In this document: positions 1-8,271 of the stretch, piece by piece | Numbering within the stretch: position 1 is the first letter of the stretch | Layout of the letters: each line of letters opens with the position of its first letter | From: Chloroflexota bacterium | GTDB taxonomy: Bacteria; Chloroflexota; Limnocylindria; QHBO01 | Length of the DNA stretch: 64,000 nucleotides | Reading direction: 5' to 3' | Assembly (NCBI GenBank): GCA_025699005.1 | Contig: JAILWI010000001.1 | Location: forward strand, 682,001 to 746,000 | Notes under the pieces: model-generated | The model's input: only the letters and a program-made list of their open reading frames with translations | Database searches by the model: none | Told to the model about the DNA's origin: nothing | Program-made: the position numbers and the translations under genes

Positions 1-117
1 GACCCGTTCTGATCGACGTCGGTGCAGGGCGTCCCAGCCGGGCATCCGACTCCAGGAGCATACGGCATCCCTCAGTGGCATGCGCATGACCGGATCGTCC
101 GGGGTCGGGTCCGGGTT

Positions 118-136
118 GCGACACACGAGTTGTCGC
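118..136. promoter_or_regulatory. Inverted repeat upstream of the 54-aa zinc-ribbon gene
   Basis: GCGACA at 118-123 and TGTCGC at 131-136 form a perfect 6-base inverted repeat with a 7-base loop, centred about 33 bases before the ATG at 160. It could be an operator or a chance palindrome. The rest of 1-159 shows no supportable gene; one frame is open from the left edge to about base 88 and could be the tail of an upstream gene. Confidence 0.3.
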
Positions 137-159
137 GATCGGCGCCCAATCTCACCGGC

Positions 160-324
160 ATGAACATTCTTCTCGACTGCGCGTGGTGCGGCGACGAGGT
201 CGTCTTCTCGGTCGACGAGACCGACGACGAGCTCGTGTGCAGCGCCTGCAACACCCGAATGGCGTTCGCACCGGATCCGATGACCACGTATCAGCTGCTG
301 TACGAGGGCGCGCAGGCCGCCTGA
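160..324 (+). CDS. Small zinc-ribbon protein, 54 aa
   Basis: The protein has two CxxC pairs, CAWCGDE near residues 7-10 and CSACNTR near 26-29, separated by an acidic linker. This is the usual layout of a single treble-clef or zinc-ribbon knuckle. The ATG at 160 is chosen because the upstream extension to base 22 is arginine-rich and unlike a protein, while the knuckle starts right after this Met. No catalytic domain is present, so it may bind nucleic acid or protein. The exact role is unknown. It sits 48 bases before the transglycosylase gene, perhaps co-transcribed. Confidence 0.6.
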   Translation: MNILLDCAWCGDEVVFSVDETDDELVCSACNTRMAFAPDPMTTYQLLYEGAQAA

Positions 325-371
325 CGCGTCCGCCGCTGCAGCCCGTCTGCCGATGTGGCAGGCTCGGCGGC

Positions 372-1061
372 ATGGGACCCGCTCCGCGCGCCTCGGCCCG
401 GCGTCGCATCGGATCGACGCTGCTGGCGGCCGCGCTGCTGGTCGGCCTCGGCGCGATCGCCGCGTACTCGTTCGGTGCCGTCGACCTGGCGCCGGTCTTC
501 GGTGGTCGCATTCCGCGGGTCGCCTACGACGCGTACCTCTCGGCCGAGCGCAATGCCCCCACGATCACCGAGTCGTGCAGCGTCGACTGGGCCGTCGTGG
601 CCGGCATCGCCCAGGTCGAGTCACGCCATGGCCGGATCGACGAGGACCATCGGCTCGACGCGGACGGCACGGTCGAGCCGCCGATTCGCGGACGGCAGCT
701 CGACGGCACGGGAGGGACGCAGACGATCGTCGATACCGACGATGGCGAGCTGGACGGAGACCCTGCCTGGGACCGTGCGATGGGTCCGCTGCAGTTCATT
801 CCGACCACGTGGCGTGAGCTTGGACGGGACGGCAACGACGACGGAACGGCCGACCCGGACAACCTCTATGACGCCGCCCTGACCGCGGTCGCCCACCTCT
901 GTCTGCGCGAGCCGGGCGACTACAGCGCGCGCGCCGAGCTGCGGCGGGCGCTCATCGCCTACAACGCCTCGGGCCGCTACGCGGACGATGTGCTGCGCTG
1001 GATCGAGCGCTACCGGTCAGAGCCGCTCGACGAGATCCTCGAGGCCTCGCCCGAGGCCTGA
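372..1061 (+). CDS. Membrane-anchored lytic murein transglycosylase (SLT/MltB type)
   Basis: A 229-aa protein predicted to cleave the MurNAc-GlcNAc bond of peptidoglycan. Residues about 14-34 form one hydrophobic N-terminal anchor after an Arg-rich start. The domain carries the family signatures: E83 in ESRHG (the expected catalytic acid), MGPLQFIPTTW near 136-146, a DGNDDGTADPDN stretch and ALIAYNASG near the end. The longer open frame back to 183 overlaps the zinc-ribbon gene and codes for Arg-rich nonsense, so ATG 372 is used. The stop lies 4 bases from the convergent cyclophilin stop. Confidence 0.85.
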   Translation: MGPAPRASARRRIGSTLLAAALLVGLGAIAAYSFGAVDLAPVFGGRIPRVAYDAYLSAERNAPTITESCSVDWAVVAGIAQVESRHGRIDEDHRLDADGTVEPPIRGRQLDGTGGTQTIVDTDDGELDGDPAWDRAMGPLQFIPTTWRELGRDGNDDGTADPDNLYDAALTAVAHLCLREPGDYSARAELRRALIAYNASGRYADDVLRWIERYRSEPLDEILEASPEA

Positions 1062-1065
1062 CGGT

Positions 1066-1572
1066 TCAGGACTCGTTGATCTCGATCGTCTCGATCCGAT
1101 CGCCGGGCTCACGGTCGCGCTGAGGGTCGCGCTCGCGCAGTGACATCACGACGTCCATGCCGTCGGTGACGTGACCGAAGACCGAGTGGCGGTTGTCGAG
1201 GTGCGGCGTGGGGCCATGCGTGATGAAGAACTGGCTGCCGTTCGTCCCGGGGCCCGCATTGGCCATCGACAGGACCCCGGCGCCGTCGTGTCGCAGCTCC
1301 GGGTGGAACTCGTCGCCGAACTGGTAGCCGGGACCGCCCGTACCGGTGCCGGTCGGATCGCCTCCCTGGGCCATGAACCCCCCGATCACCCGGTGGAACG
1401 TGGTGCCGTCGTAGAAGCCCGATCGGGCGAGATTGACGAAATTCTCGACGGTCAGCGGCGCGCGGTCGGCATGGAGATCGACGACGAAGTCGCCCTTCTC
1501 GGTCTTGAATCGGGCGCTGTACTGCTTCGAGGTGTCGAGCGCGCCTGTCGGCGGGCTGGGTCGGTCGGCCAT
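1066..1572 (-). CDS. Peptidyl-prolyl cis-trans isomerase, cyclophilin type
   Basis: A compact 168-aa cytosolic cyclophilin; no signal peptide is visible. Conserved motifs are [14 protein letters not shown] (catalytic R61), [22 protein letters not shown] near 112-118 and [12 protein letters not shown]. It should accelerate prolyl isomerisation in protein folding. The frame stays open far upstream to 2913, but that extension is antisense to the amidohydrolase. ATG 1572 has AGGAGA 5 bases ahead, and a TAGCAT hexamer lies at 1601-1606, so this gene appears to have a short leader with a Shine-Dalgarno site. Confidence 0.92.
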   Translation of the reverse strand: MADRPSPPTGALDTSKQYSARFKTEKGDFVVDLHADRAPLTVENFVNLARSGFYDGTTFHRVIGGFMAQGGDPTGTGTGGPGYQFGDEFHPELRHDGAGVLSMANAGPGTNGSQFFITHGPTPHLDNRHSVFGHVTDGMDVVMSLRERDPQRDREPGDRIETIEINES

Positions 1573-1600
1573 CGGTTCTCCTGCGTTGGTGTGCGCATCG

Positions 1601-1606
1601 ATGCTA
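1601..1606 (-). promoter_or_regulatory. Candidate -10 element of the cyclophilin gene
   Basis: TAGCAT read on the minus strand, 28 bases before ATG 1572. That leaves room for a leader of about 22 bases carrying AGGAGA. It lies back to back with the divergent element at 1627-1632. Confidence 0.5.
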
Positions 1607-1626
1607 CCGGACCTCGCCTCCGCTGG

Positions 1627-1632
1627 TAGCCT
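1627..1632 (+). promoter_or_regulatory. Candidate leaderless -10 element of the amidohydrolase gene
   Basis: TAGCCT ends 6 bases before ATG 1639, so transcription would start at or next to the start codon. No Shine-Dalgarno site is present. Confidence 0.5.
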
Positions 1633-1638
1633 CCGCCC

Positions 1639-2841
1639 ATGACGCGGGCCCTGTTCGCCGGCGGAACCGTCATCGATGGGACCGGGGCGGCACCAGCGCG
1701 AGCCGACATCGTGGTCGAGGACGGGAGGATCGTCGAGATCGGCCCGGGGTTGGACGGCGATGTGTCGGTGGACGTCACGGGCCGAACGCTGTTGCCGGGG
1801 ATGTTCGACTGCCACACGCACGTCGCGGTGAGCACGATCGACCTGCTCGAGGAGCTCCAGACTCCGTTCAGCTACCAGTTCTTCCAGGCCGCTCGCAATC
1901 TCGAGGCGACGCTCCGCATCGGGATCACGACGGTCCGCGACGCCGGCGGCGCCGATCTCGGCATCAAGCAGGCCGTCGCCGACGGGCTCGTCCGGGGCCC
2001 CCGAATGCAGATCAGCTTGGCGATGATCAGCCAGACCGGCGGGCACGGGGATGCGTGGATGCCCTCCGGCGTGAGCCTCAACGCGATGTACGCGCATCGG
2101 GGCATCCCCGATGCCATCGCCGACGGCCCCGACGAGATGCGCCGGGTGGTCCGCACGCTGATCCGGATGGGCGCCGACGTCATCAAGGTCGCGGTATCGG
2201 GCGGCGTCCTGTCGCCCCGTGACAACCCGGCGCATGCCCACTTCACGCTCGAGGAGCTCGAGGTCCTCGTCGCCGAGGCACGGGCCGCCGGCATCTGGGT
2301 CATGGCCCACGCCCAGGCCGCCCCCGGGATCAAGAACGGGATTCGGGCCGGCATCCGCTCGATCGATCACGGCATTTACCTCGACGACGAGGCGCTGGAG
2401 CTCATGCTCGAGCACGGCACGTGGCTCGTGCCGACGCTCGTGGCACCGCGCGGGGTCGTGCGCGCCGCCGATGCGGGGGCCGCCATCCCGGCCGCGTCGG
2501 TCGCCAAGGCCAGGGAGGTCGTCGACTCGCATGCCGCCTCCTTCCGGGCGGCGGTTGCCGCAGGGGTGAAGGTGGCCATGGGAACCGACTCGGGGGTCAC
2601 GCCCCATGGCCGGAACCTCGACGAGCTGGCGCTCATGGTGGAGGGCGGAATGTCGCCGATGGACGCGCTCCGGGCCGCCACCCAGTCCGCCGCCGAGCTC
2701 ATGGGGCTCGAGGACGAGCTCGGCACGCTGGAGCCCGGCAAGCGGGCCGACCTCGTCGTGGTCAGCGGCGACCCGCTCGACGTCGCGACCCTGGCCGATC
2801 GCATCGAGGCGGTCTACCAGGACGGGGAGCTGGCGACCTAG
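1639..2841 (+). CDS. Metal-dependent amidohydrolase (imidazolonepropionase/prolidase-like)
   Basis: A 400-aa amidohydrolase-superfamily enzyme with a TIM barrel carrying a binuclear metal site. Visible ligands are H59 and H61 in DCHTHV, a Lys in the [12 protein letters not shown] strand (the usual carbamylated bridge), His residues in WVMAHAQA and [10 protein letters not shown], and the Asp of MGTDSG. The N-terminal [13 protein letters not shown] and C-terminal [14 protein letters not shown] segments are the family's beta-sandwich strands. The closest family type is the Xaa-Pro dipeptidase-like carboxypeptidases. The substrate cannot be told from sequence. Its last 4 bases overlap the convergent lipoprotein gene. 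Confidence 0.82.
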   Translation: MTRALFAGGTVIDGTGAAPARADIVVEDGRIVEIGPGLDGDVSVDVTGRTLLPGMFDCHTHVAVSTIDLLEELQTPFSYQFFQAARNLEATLRIGITTVRDAGGADLGIKQAVADGLVRGPRMQISLAMISQTGGHGDAWMPSGVSLNAMYAHRGIPDAIADGPDEMRRVVRTLIRMGADVIKVAVSGGVLSPRDNPAHAHFTLEELEVLVAEARAAGIWVMAHAQAAPGIKNGIRAGIRSIDHGIYLDDEALELMLEHGTWLVPTLVAPRGVVRAADAGAAIPAASVAKAREVVDSHAASFRAAVAAGVKVAMGTDSGVTPHGRNLDELALMVEGGMSPMDALRAATQSAAELMGLEDELGTLEPGKRADLVVVSGDPLDVATLADRIEAVYQDGELAT

Positions 2842-3464
2842 GAACCTGGCTGCTCGATGTCGATCACGAGGCGCGGGGCTCCGTCGTCGGTGAGCTGCAG
2901 GATCCGGACGCACGCATCGTGGGTGAGCCCGAAGTACCAGGTGCTCTGCGCCTCGAAATCGCCACCCTCGACGAGATGGACGAGCGCGGGGAATCCGCCG
3001 GCGATGTCCGTCGGGCCGTCGTAGCTGCTCGTGCCGTCCTCGGTCTGCTTCGTACCGCCGCGCATCGTGAGGCGCAGGAAGCTACCGCCGTCGACTTCGA
3101 TCGGCATCCCCGAGGCGTCGTGCGTGAAGGGAGGCGTCGCACGATCGAGGGTGATCTCGGGCAGACCCTGGGCGAACTCGAACACGACGCGGTCGTACCC
3201 ATCGTGCGTGGCCATCCTCAGGTCGCTGATGTTCGCTCGCGGGGTCGTCGCGTTCTCGACCAGCGGCAGCTCGCAGACGAATTCGTCGAGCGCGTCGGAA
3301 GGGATCGGCTCCGTGCTCGACACCGAAGGGCCGACACTCGGTGCCGAGGAGCCGTCACTCGACGGCCCCGGCGTGGAGGTGGCCGGCGAGCCTGACGTCC
3401 CGGAGCAGGCTCCGAGGACGAGCGCGATGACGAAGGCTGGCGCGATGCTGTGGCGTGGGCGCAT
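2838..3464 (-). CDS. Lipoprotein with AMIN-like domain
   Basis: A 208-aa secreted lipoprotein. The signal peptide ends in the lipobox LGAC with C20 as the lipidated Cys, followed by a Ser/Thr/Pro-rich linker to about residue 60. The remainder resembles the AMIN-like beta domain seen in actinobacterial and Chloroflexota lipoproteins ([19 protein letters not shown], then [20 protein letters not shown]). Such domains are thought to bind cell-surface polymers; no enzymatic residues are visible. GGAG lies about 7 bases before ATG 3464. Confidence 0.65.
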   Translation of the reverse strand: MRPRHSIAPAFVIALVLGACSGTSGSPATSTPGPSSDGSSAPSVGPSVSSTEPIPSDALDEFVCELPLVENATTPRANISDLRMATHDGYDRVVFEFAQGLPEITLDRATPPFTHDASGMPIEVDGGSFLRLTMRGGTKQTEDGTSSYDGPTDIAGGFPALVHLVEGGDFEAQSTWYFGLTHDACVRILQLTDDGAPRLVIDIEQPGS

Positions 3465-3544
3465 GGAGGTCTCCTGCGGCTGAATCGACTCGGGGTCGGA
3501 GCGATGACGCCGGCCGGCCGGCGATCGTTACGTGCCGGCGCGAC

Positions 3545-3550
3545 TAGACT
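3545..3550 (+). promoter_or_regulatory. Candidate -10 element of the citrate synthase gene
   Basis: TAGACT ends 10 bases before ATG 3561. The leader would be about 3 bases or absent, and no ribosome-binding site is visible. Confidence 0.45.
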
Positions 3551-3560
3551 TGCCGACGCG

Positions 3561-4658
3561 ATGAACGATGCACAGCAAGCGATCGCGCCCGGTCTCAAGG
3601 GCGTCGTCGCCGGCGAGACGGCGCTGGCCCTGGTCGACGGCGGTGCGGGCCGGCTCCTCTACCGCGGCTACCCGATCGGCGAGGTCGTCGAGCACGGGAC
3701 CTATGCCCAGGTCGCCGAGCTGCTGTGGACCGACACCTGGGATCCGGAGGCGACGCTGGCATGCGGGCCGGTGCCGGCCGAGGTGCTCGACGTCCTGCGC
3801 CGCATTCCGACGCATGCGAACGCCATGGACGCCCTGCGCACGGCCGTCTCGGCCTGGGGCGCGGTCCACGGGGTCCTGTGGCCGCCGACCGTCGAGCAGG
3901 CCCGGGCGCTCACCGCCTTTGCTCCCTCGGCGCTTGCGGCCTTCGCGCGCCTTCGCGAGGGGCTCGAGCCGATCGAGCCCGACCCATCGCTGGGCCTGGC
4001 CGAGGGATTCCTGACGCAGCTCCGTGGCGCGCGGCCCGATCCCGCCGCCGCCCGAGCTCTCGACGCGTACTTCATGGTCGGCGCCGAGCACGGGTTCAAC
4101 GCGTCGACGTTCGCCGCGCGGGTCATCGTGTCGACGCACTCGGACATGGCGAGCGCCGTGGTCGGTGCCATCGGCGCGCTGAAGGGCCCGTGGCACGGAG
4201 GAGCGCCGGCCGAGGTCGTCGACCAGCTGCACGAGATGGGGTCGATCGATCAGGCCGAGGATTGGATCCGCGGAACCCTCGCGCGCGGGGAACGGCTCAT
4301 GGGCTTCGGTCACCGCGTGTACCGCGCCTACGACCCGCGAGCCGCGGCGCTTCGGCGCGTGGCCGAGAGCCAGTCCCACGCCGCCGATTGGCTCGAGAAG
4401 GCGATGGCCGTCGAGGAGATCGCGTTGCGCGTGCTCGCCGAGTTCAAGCCGGACTACCCGATCAAGACGAACGTCGAGTACTACGCAGCGGCGGTGCTCC
4501 AGGGCGTCGGTCTGCCGCCGAATCTGTTCCCGGCCACGTTCGCCCTGGCACGCCACGCCGGGTGGACGGCGCACTGCCTCGAGCAGGGAGAAGTGGACGT
4601 GCTGATCCGGCCCGACGTGCGCTACGTGGGACCGGCAGAGCGCTCGCTCCCGGCCTGA
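3561..4658 (+). CDS. Citrate synthase family protein with Glu at the catalytic Asp position
   Basis: A 365-aa citrate (or 2-methylcitrate) synthase, condensing acetyl-CoA or propionyl-CoA with oxaloacetate. Family motifs: GYPIGEVVEHGTY near 37-49, H177 in AEHGFNAST, H212 in WHGGAPAEV, H251 in MGFGHRVYRAYDPR, and GLPPNLFPATFALARHAGWTAH with R331. The usual catalytic Asp of NVDFYSG is E306 in NVEYYAA. I recall Glu here in some actinobacterial second citrate synthases, so it may be subfamily-typical. ATG 3561 is preferred over 3450 because the family begins with the GLKGV/GLEGV strand. The 3' end overlaps the sigma-factor gene by 37 bases. Confidence 0.85.
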   Translation: MNDAQQAIAPGLKGVVAGETALALVDGGAGRLLYRGYPIGEVVEHGTYAQVAELLWTDTWDPEATLACGPVPAEVLDVLRRIPTHANAMDALRTAVSAWGAVHGVLWPPTVEQARALTAFAPSALAAFARLREGLEPIEPDPSLGLAEGFLTQLRGARPDPAAARALDAYFMVGAEHGFNASTFAARVIVSTHSDMASAVVGAIGALKGPWHGGAPAEVVDQLHEMGSIDQAEDWIRGTLARGERLMGFGHRVYRAYDPRAAALRRVAESQSHAADWLEKAMAVEEIALRVLAEFKPDYPIKTNVEYYAAAVLQGVGLPPNLFPATFALARHAGWTAHCLEQGEVDVLIRPDVRYVGPAERSLPA

Positions 4659-5887
4659 CGGATCCGCGCCTCCAGCAGCTGCCGCTCGGCGGGGTTGTCG
4701 GTCAGCTCGAGTGCGCGCTCGTCGGCGGCGCGGGCATCCTCCCCTCGACCGCTGCGGCGCAGCAGCTCCGCGCGAGCCGCGTGGAAGAGGTGGTACGAGC
4801 CGAGGCGATCGGCGAGCGGTTCGACCTCGGCGAGCGCCGCGGCCGGTCCGTCTCGCTCGGCGAGTGCCAGCGCCCGGTTGAGCGCGACCACCGGGGTGGG
4901 CTCGATGCGATGGAGCTCGTCGTAGAGCGTGACGATCGCGTCCCAATCGGTCGCCTGCCAGGACGGCGCGACCGCATGCGCGGCCACGATCGCCGCCTGG
5001 AGCTGGAACGTTCCGGGGCGGCGAATCCGGCGGGCACGCCCGAGAAGCTCGACCGCATCGTCGATCGCCGAGCGATCCCAGAGCGTCCGGTCCTGGTCGG
5101 GGATGAGGACCAGCGAGCCGTCGGCAGCGAAGCGTGCCTCCCAGCGGGCGAGGTGAAGCCGCATGAGGGCCAGCAGGCCGATCACCTCCGGCTCGTCGGG
5201 CATGAGTCGAAGCAGGAGCGAGGTGAGCCATTCCGCGTCTCGTGCCAGGTCCCGCCGCTCGGCGGCGGCACCGGTGGAAGCGAGGTATCCCTCGTTGAAG
5301 ATGAGATAGAGGACCCGCAGGACCTCGTCGAGCCGCGATGGCAGCTCGGCCGGCTCGGGGATCCGGTAGGGGATGCCGGCGTCACGGATCTTGCGCTTGG
5401 CCCGGACGAGCCGTTGCGCGACCGTCGCCTCCGGCACCAGGAAGGCCCGCGCCACCGCGGGCGTCTCGAGGCCACCGATCGTGCGCAGCGTGAGGGCGAT
5501 CTGCGCCTCGCGATTCAGGGACGGATGGCAGCAGGTGAACAGCAATCGCAGGCGGTCATCGGTTCCCATCGGCCCGTCTGTCGCGACCCCGGCATCCATC
5601 TCCGTGGCCTCCCTGGTCAGCTCCACCATCCGCTCGCGGTAGCGCGACTGCCGGCGAAGTCGGTCGACTCCCTTCCGCCTCGCCGCGGTCATGAGCCACG
5701 CACCCGGGTTGTGCGGGATCCCGTCCGTCGACCAGTGCTCGAGCGCCGCAACGGCCGCGTCCTGGACGAGCTCCTCGGCGACGTCCCAGTCCCCGAGGAT
5801 GCGGACCAGCGCAGCGATGAGGCGGCCGCGCTCGTCCCGCAGGACGGCGGACAGCCGATCGTCGACCGCCGAGCGGTCAGTCGCCAT
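4622..5887 (-). CDS. RNA polymerase ECF sigma factor, ECF42 type with C-terminal TPR-like domain
   Basis: A 421-aa extracytoplasmic-function sigma factor. Region 2 (GDWDVAEELVQDAAVAAL, then PGAWLMTAARRKGVDRLRR) and region 4 (IALTLRTIGGLETPAVARAF with ATVAQRLVRAKRKI) fill the first 170 residues. The long helical C-terminal half (YLIFNEGY, then PTPVVALNRALALA) is the extension typical of ECF42 and substitutes for an anti-sigma factor in that group. It starts at ATG 5887, inside the last 11 bases of the DGPF gene, the partner that defines ECF42 loci. This suggests translational coupling. Target promoters are unknown. Confidence 0.85.
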   Translation of the reverse strand: MATDRSAVDDRLSAVLRDERGRLIAALVRILGDWDVAEELVQDAAVAALEHWSTDGIPHNPGAWLMTAARRKGVDRLRRQSRYRERMVELTREATEMDAGVATDGPMGTDDRLRLLFTCCHPSLNREAQIALTLRTIGGLETPAVARAFLVPEATVAQRLVRAKRKIRDAGIPYRIPEPAELPSRLDEVLRVLYLIFNEGYLASTGAAAERRDLARDAEWLTSLLLRLMPDEPEVIGLLALMRLHLARWEARFAADGSLVLIPDQDRTLWDRSAIDDAVELLGRARRIRRPGTFQLQAAIVAAHAVAPSWQATDWDAIVTLYDELHRIEPTPVVALNRALALAERDGPAAALAEVEPLADRLGSYHLFHAARAELLRRSGRGEDARAADERALELTDNPAERQLLEARIRQAGSERSAGPT

Positions 5888-6224
5888 CGACGACGGGGCG
5901 AATCTCGAGCACGTCCGGCATCGGCCAGGTCGAGGCGATGGCGATGGCCTCGTCGAGGTCCGCGACGTCGAGGATGCCGTAGCCGCCGATGACCTCCTTG
6001 CCTTCGACGAACGGGCCATCGGTGACGGTCGTTTCGCCGTCGAGGCTCCGGCGCACCGTCGTCGCCGTCGCGACCGGCTGCAGCTGATGGCCGCCGATGA
6101 TCCGGCCCGCCGACGCATGCTCGCCCCACCACCGGCTGACCTCGTCGTAGAGCCGCTTTCCTTCTTCGGGCGTGACCCCGGCCCAGCCCTCCTCGCTTCC
6201 CGCGATCAGCATCATGTACTTCAT
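5877..6224 (-). CDS. DGPF/YCII-related protein, partner of the ECF42 sigma factor
   Basis: A 115-aa protein starting MKYMMLIAG and containing the name-giving DGPF motif (TVTDGPFVEGKEVIGGYGILDV, residues about 67-88). It belongs to the YCII-like alpha/beta-barrel family that sits next to ECF42 sigma genes. Its biochemical role is not established; a ligand sensor or small-molecule enzyme is assumed. It is first in a two-gene operon with the sigma factor and diverges from the acidic-protein gene at 6321. Confidence 0.85.
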   Translation of the reverse strand: MKYMMLIAGSEEGWAGVTPEEGKRLYDEVSRWWGEHASAGRIIGGHQLQPVATATTVRRSLDGETTVTDGPFVEGKEVIGGYGILDVADLDEAIAIASTWPMPDVLEIRPVVDGD

Positions 6225-6320
6225 CGGTGGTGCTCCAGCTCTGCGTGTTCGATTCACCGATGACGACGATCGGCGTGGCTGCCGATCGACATCGGTACCG
6301 ATTGTGCACGGCGCACGGGC

Positions 6321-6602
6321 ATGAACGATAGGGACAGTTCGGTCGACAAGCTCGGGGGCATCGAGGGCGTGGACGAGGCTGCGCTCGGGACCGACGGGCC
6401 GCCGGAGTCGGCGCCTCCCGGGGCGGAGGTCGTCGACGATGAGCGACGCGTGCCCGGCGCCGGAGCCGACGACCTGCGCCCTGACGAGGCGAAGCCGTGG
6501 TTCACCTCGCTCGCCGCGGCGGGGGATCAGGCCGGCGTCGGAAGCGACGCGGCGGACGACCAGGAAGACGAGTTCCCCTTCGATCCAGAACTCGGCCGAT
6601 AG
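6321..6602 (+). CDS. Small acidic protein of unknown function, 93 aa
   Basis: I do not recognise this protein. It is strongly acidic with many Asp and Glu, rich in Gly/Ala/Pro, and probably disordered; the only hydrophobic patch is KPWFTSLAAAG near 58-68. Third codon positions are GC-rich as in neighbouring genes, which supports coding. It ends 15 bases before the EamA transporter gene, so the two may be co-transcribed. No signal peptide or membrane segment is visible. It could be a spurious frame. Confidence 0.45.
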   Translation: MNDRDSSVDKLGGIEGVDEAALGTDGPPESAPPGAEVVDDERRVPGAGADDLRPDEAKPWFTSLAAAGDQAGVGSDAADDQEDEFPFDPELGR

Positions 6603-6617
6603 CGTCACAATGCCCGG

Positions 6618-7631
6618 GTGACCTCCGCGAACCAGTCGCGGCCGTCGACCGCGGCGGTCGCGATTGCCCTGCTCGTCGTCTACGTCGTGTGGGGATCGAC
6701 CTACTTCGCGATCGCCGTGGTGATCGAGACGCTCCCGCCGCTCCTGTCCGCCGGCCTGCGGTTCAGCGTGGCCGGCGCCGTCATGCTCGGAGCCCTGCTG
6801 CTCGCCGCTCGCGTGCGCCATGAGCGCATGGTGCTCGAGCGCCCGTCGCTCGCCCATTGGCGCTCGGCCTTCATCGTCGGCGCCCTCCTCCTGCTCGGCG
6901 GCAACGGCGGCGTGGTGCTCGCCGAGCAGTACATCCCGTCGGGCACCGCGGCGGTGCTCATCGCCACCGTGCCCATCTGGCTGGCCGTGTTCGACGCGCT
7001 GCTCATGCGACGTCGGCCCGGGGCCCTCGTGATCACGGGCCTCGTGGCGGGCATCATCGGCGTCGCCATCCTCGTGGCGCCGGTCGAGGGCATCGAGTCA
7101 CTCGACCCGCTCGGCGTCGGACTGGTCATCGCGGCGGCGATGAGCTGGGCCATCGGCTCGCTCTATGCCCGCCGCGCGCCGCTGCCACGTTCCCAGCTCC
7201 TGGGGACCGGCATGGAGATGCTGGCAGGCGGCATCGTCATCCTCATCGCGGGCACGCTGATGGGCGAGCTGGGACGCGCCGACGTGAGCACGTTCTCGCT
7301 GCGGTCGGTGATCGCGCTCGGCTACCTGATCGTCTTCGGCTCGCTCGCCGCCTTCACCGCCTACACGTGGCTGCTCGCCCACGTTCCCGTGTCGACCGTG
7401 GGCACCTACGCCTACGTGAACCCGATCGTGGCGGTCGCCCTGGGTGCCGTCTTCCTGTCCGAGCCGATCACGCTTCCGCGGATCGCGGCCACGGTCGTGA
7501 TCATCGGCGCCGTGGTGGCCATGGTCTCCGGCCGCCCCCGCCAGGTCGAGGAGAGCGGACCCGCGCCGGAGGCGGCGACGCTCGAGCCGGCGGACGGTGG
7601 CACCGATCCTGCGCGCAGCACGCTCTCATGA
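6618..7631 (+). CDS. EamA/DMT-family transporter
   Basis: A 337-aa inner-membrane protein with about ten hydrophobic helices in two EamA repeats. The first begins at LLVVYVVWGSTYFAIAVVIE (typical WGSTY motif of helix 1), the second at GLVIAAAMSWAIGSLYARR. These drug/metabolite transporters usually export amino acids or other small metabolites; substrate unknown. It starts with GTG. The tail after residue 305 is hydrophilic. Its stop overlaps the rhodanese ATG (ATGA), indicating an operon. Confidence 0.85.
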   Translation: MTSANQSRPSTAAVAIALLVVYVVWGSTYFAIAVVIETLPPLLSAGLRFSVAGAVMLGALLLAARVRHERMVLERPSLAHWRSAFIVGALLLLGGNGGVVLAEQYIPSGTAAVLIATVPIWLAVFDALLMRRRPGALVITGLVAGIIGVAILVAPVEGIESLDPLGVGLVIAAAMSWAIGSLYARRAPLPRSQLLGTGMEMLAGGIVILIAGTLMGELGRADVSTFSLRSVIALGYLIVFGSLAAFTAYTWLLAHVPVSTVGTYAYVNPIVAVALGAVFLSEPITLPRIAATVVIIGAVVAMVSGRPRQVEESGPAPEAATLEPADGGTDPARSTLS

Positions 7632-7978
7632 AGAAGTTCCACACCATCGAGGCCGATGAGCTGCATCGGCAGCTCGCCTCTGACGACCGCCCCGTCCTCG
7701 TGAACGCGCTGGCTCGCGAGGCCTTCGAAGACGAGCGCATCCCCGGATCGATCTCGATTCCTGTCGCCTCCGCCGTGCGGGTCGCCGGCGACGTGCTGGC
7801 GAAGGACCAGCCGATCGTCGTGTACTGCGCGTCGCGCAACTGCACCGCCAGTCCGACGCTTGCACAGAAGCTCGTCGATCTCGGCTTCACCGAGGTCTCC
7901 GACTTCGACGGCGGCCTCGAGGCATGGGAGCACGCCGGCTACCCGGTGCAGCGGTCGCGCGTCGCGGTGGGCGTCTGA
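7628..7978 (+). CDS. Single-domain rhodanese-like sulfurtransferase
   Basis: A 116-aa single rhodanese domain. The active-site loop is YCASRNC with C67 as the persulfide-forming Cys and a second Cys at C72. The ERIPGSISIP segment and the C-terminal DFDGGLEAWEHAGYPV match the fold. It likely transfers sulfane sulfur or detoxifies thiols or cyanide; the donor is unknown. Translation is coupled to the EamA gene by a 4-base overlap, and the next gene starts 8 bases after its stop. Confidence 0.87.
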   Translation: MKKFHTIEADELHRQLASDDRPVLVNALAREAFEDERIPGSISIPVASAVRVAGDVLAKDQPIVVYCASRNCTASPTLAQKLVDLGFTEVSDFDGGLEAWEHAGYPVQRSRVAVGV

Positions 7979-7986
7979 CCCCGTCC

Positions 7987-8271
7987 ATGCCCTCACTCAG
8001 CGTCACCTGCACGCCCGACGCGACCGGGTGGCGCTGCTACGTCATCGTCGGGGACGACCCGGCCGCGACCGAGCACCAGGTGGACGTCACGCGCGACACG
8101 GCGGCCGACCTCGCGCCCGGCGCGACGCCCGAGGAGCTCGTGCGTGCCTCGTTCGAGTACCTCCTCGAGCGTGAGCCGCGCGAGAGCATCATGCGGGCGT
8201 TCGAGCTCCCGATCATCGCCCGGTTCTTCGGCGACTACCCCGACGAGATCAGCCGGCGCCTTCGCGGCTGA
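7987..8271 (+). CDS. Conserved-looking small protein of unknown function, 94 aa
   Basis: I do not recognise the family. The N-terminal half looks like beta strands (SLSVTCTPDATGWRCYVIVGD, then HQVDVTRDTAADLA) and the second half is helical (TPEELVRASFEYLLEREPRES, then RFFGDYPDEISRRL). No signal peptide is visible. It is the third gene of the EamA-rhodanese operon. Its last 23 bases overlap the 3' end of the convergent RES toxin gene. Confidence 0.6.
   Translation: MPSLSVTCTPDATGWRCYVIVGDDPAATEHQVDVTRDTAADLAPGATPEELVRASFEYLLEREPRESIMRAFELPIIARFFGDYPDEISRRLRG

Noticed and set aside
1573-2913. Long minus-strand open frame running on upstream of the cyclophilin gene
   Set aside because: It is antisense to the amidohydrolase gene, is rich in Arg/His/Asp/Gly with no domain, and the cyclophilin has a clear Shine-Dalgarno site at its ATG 1572.
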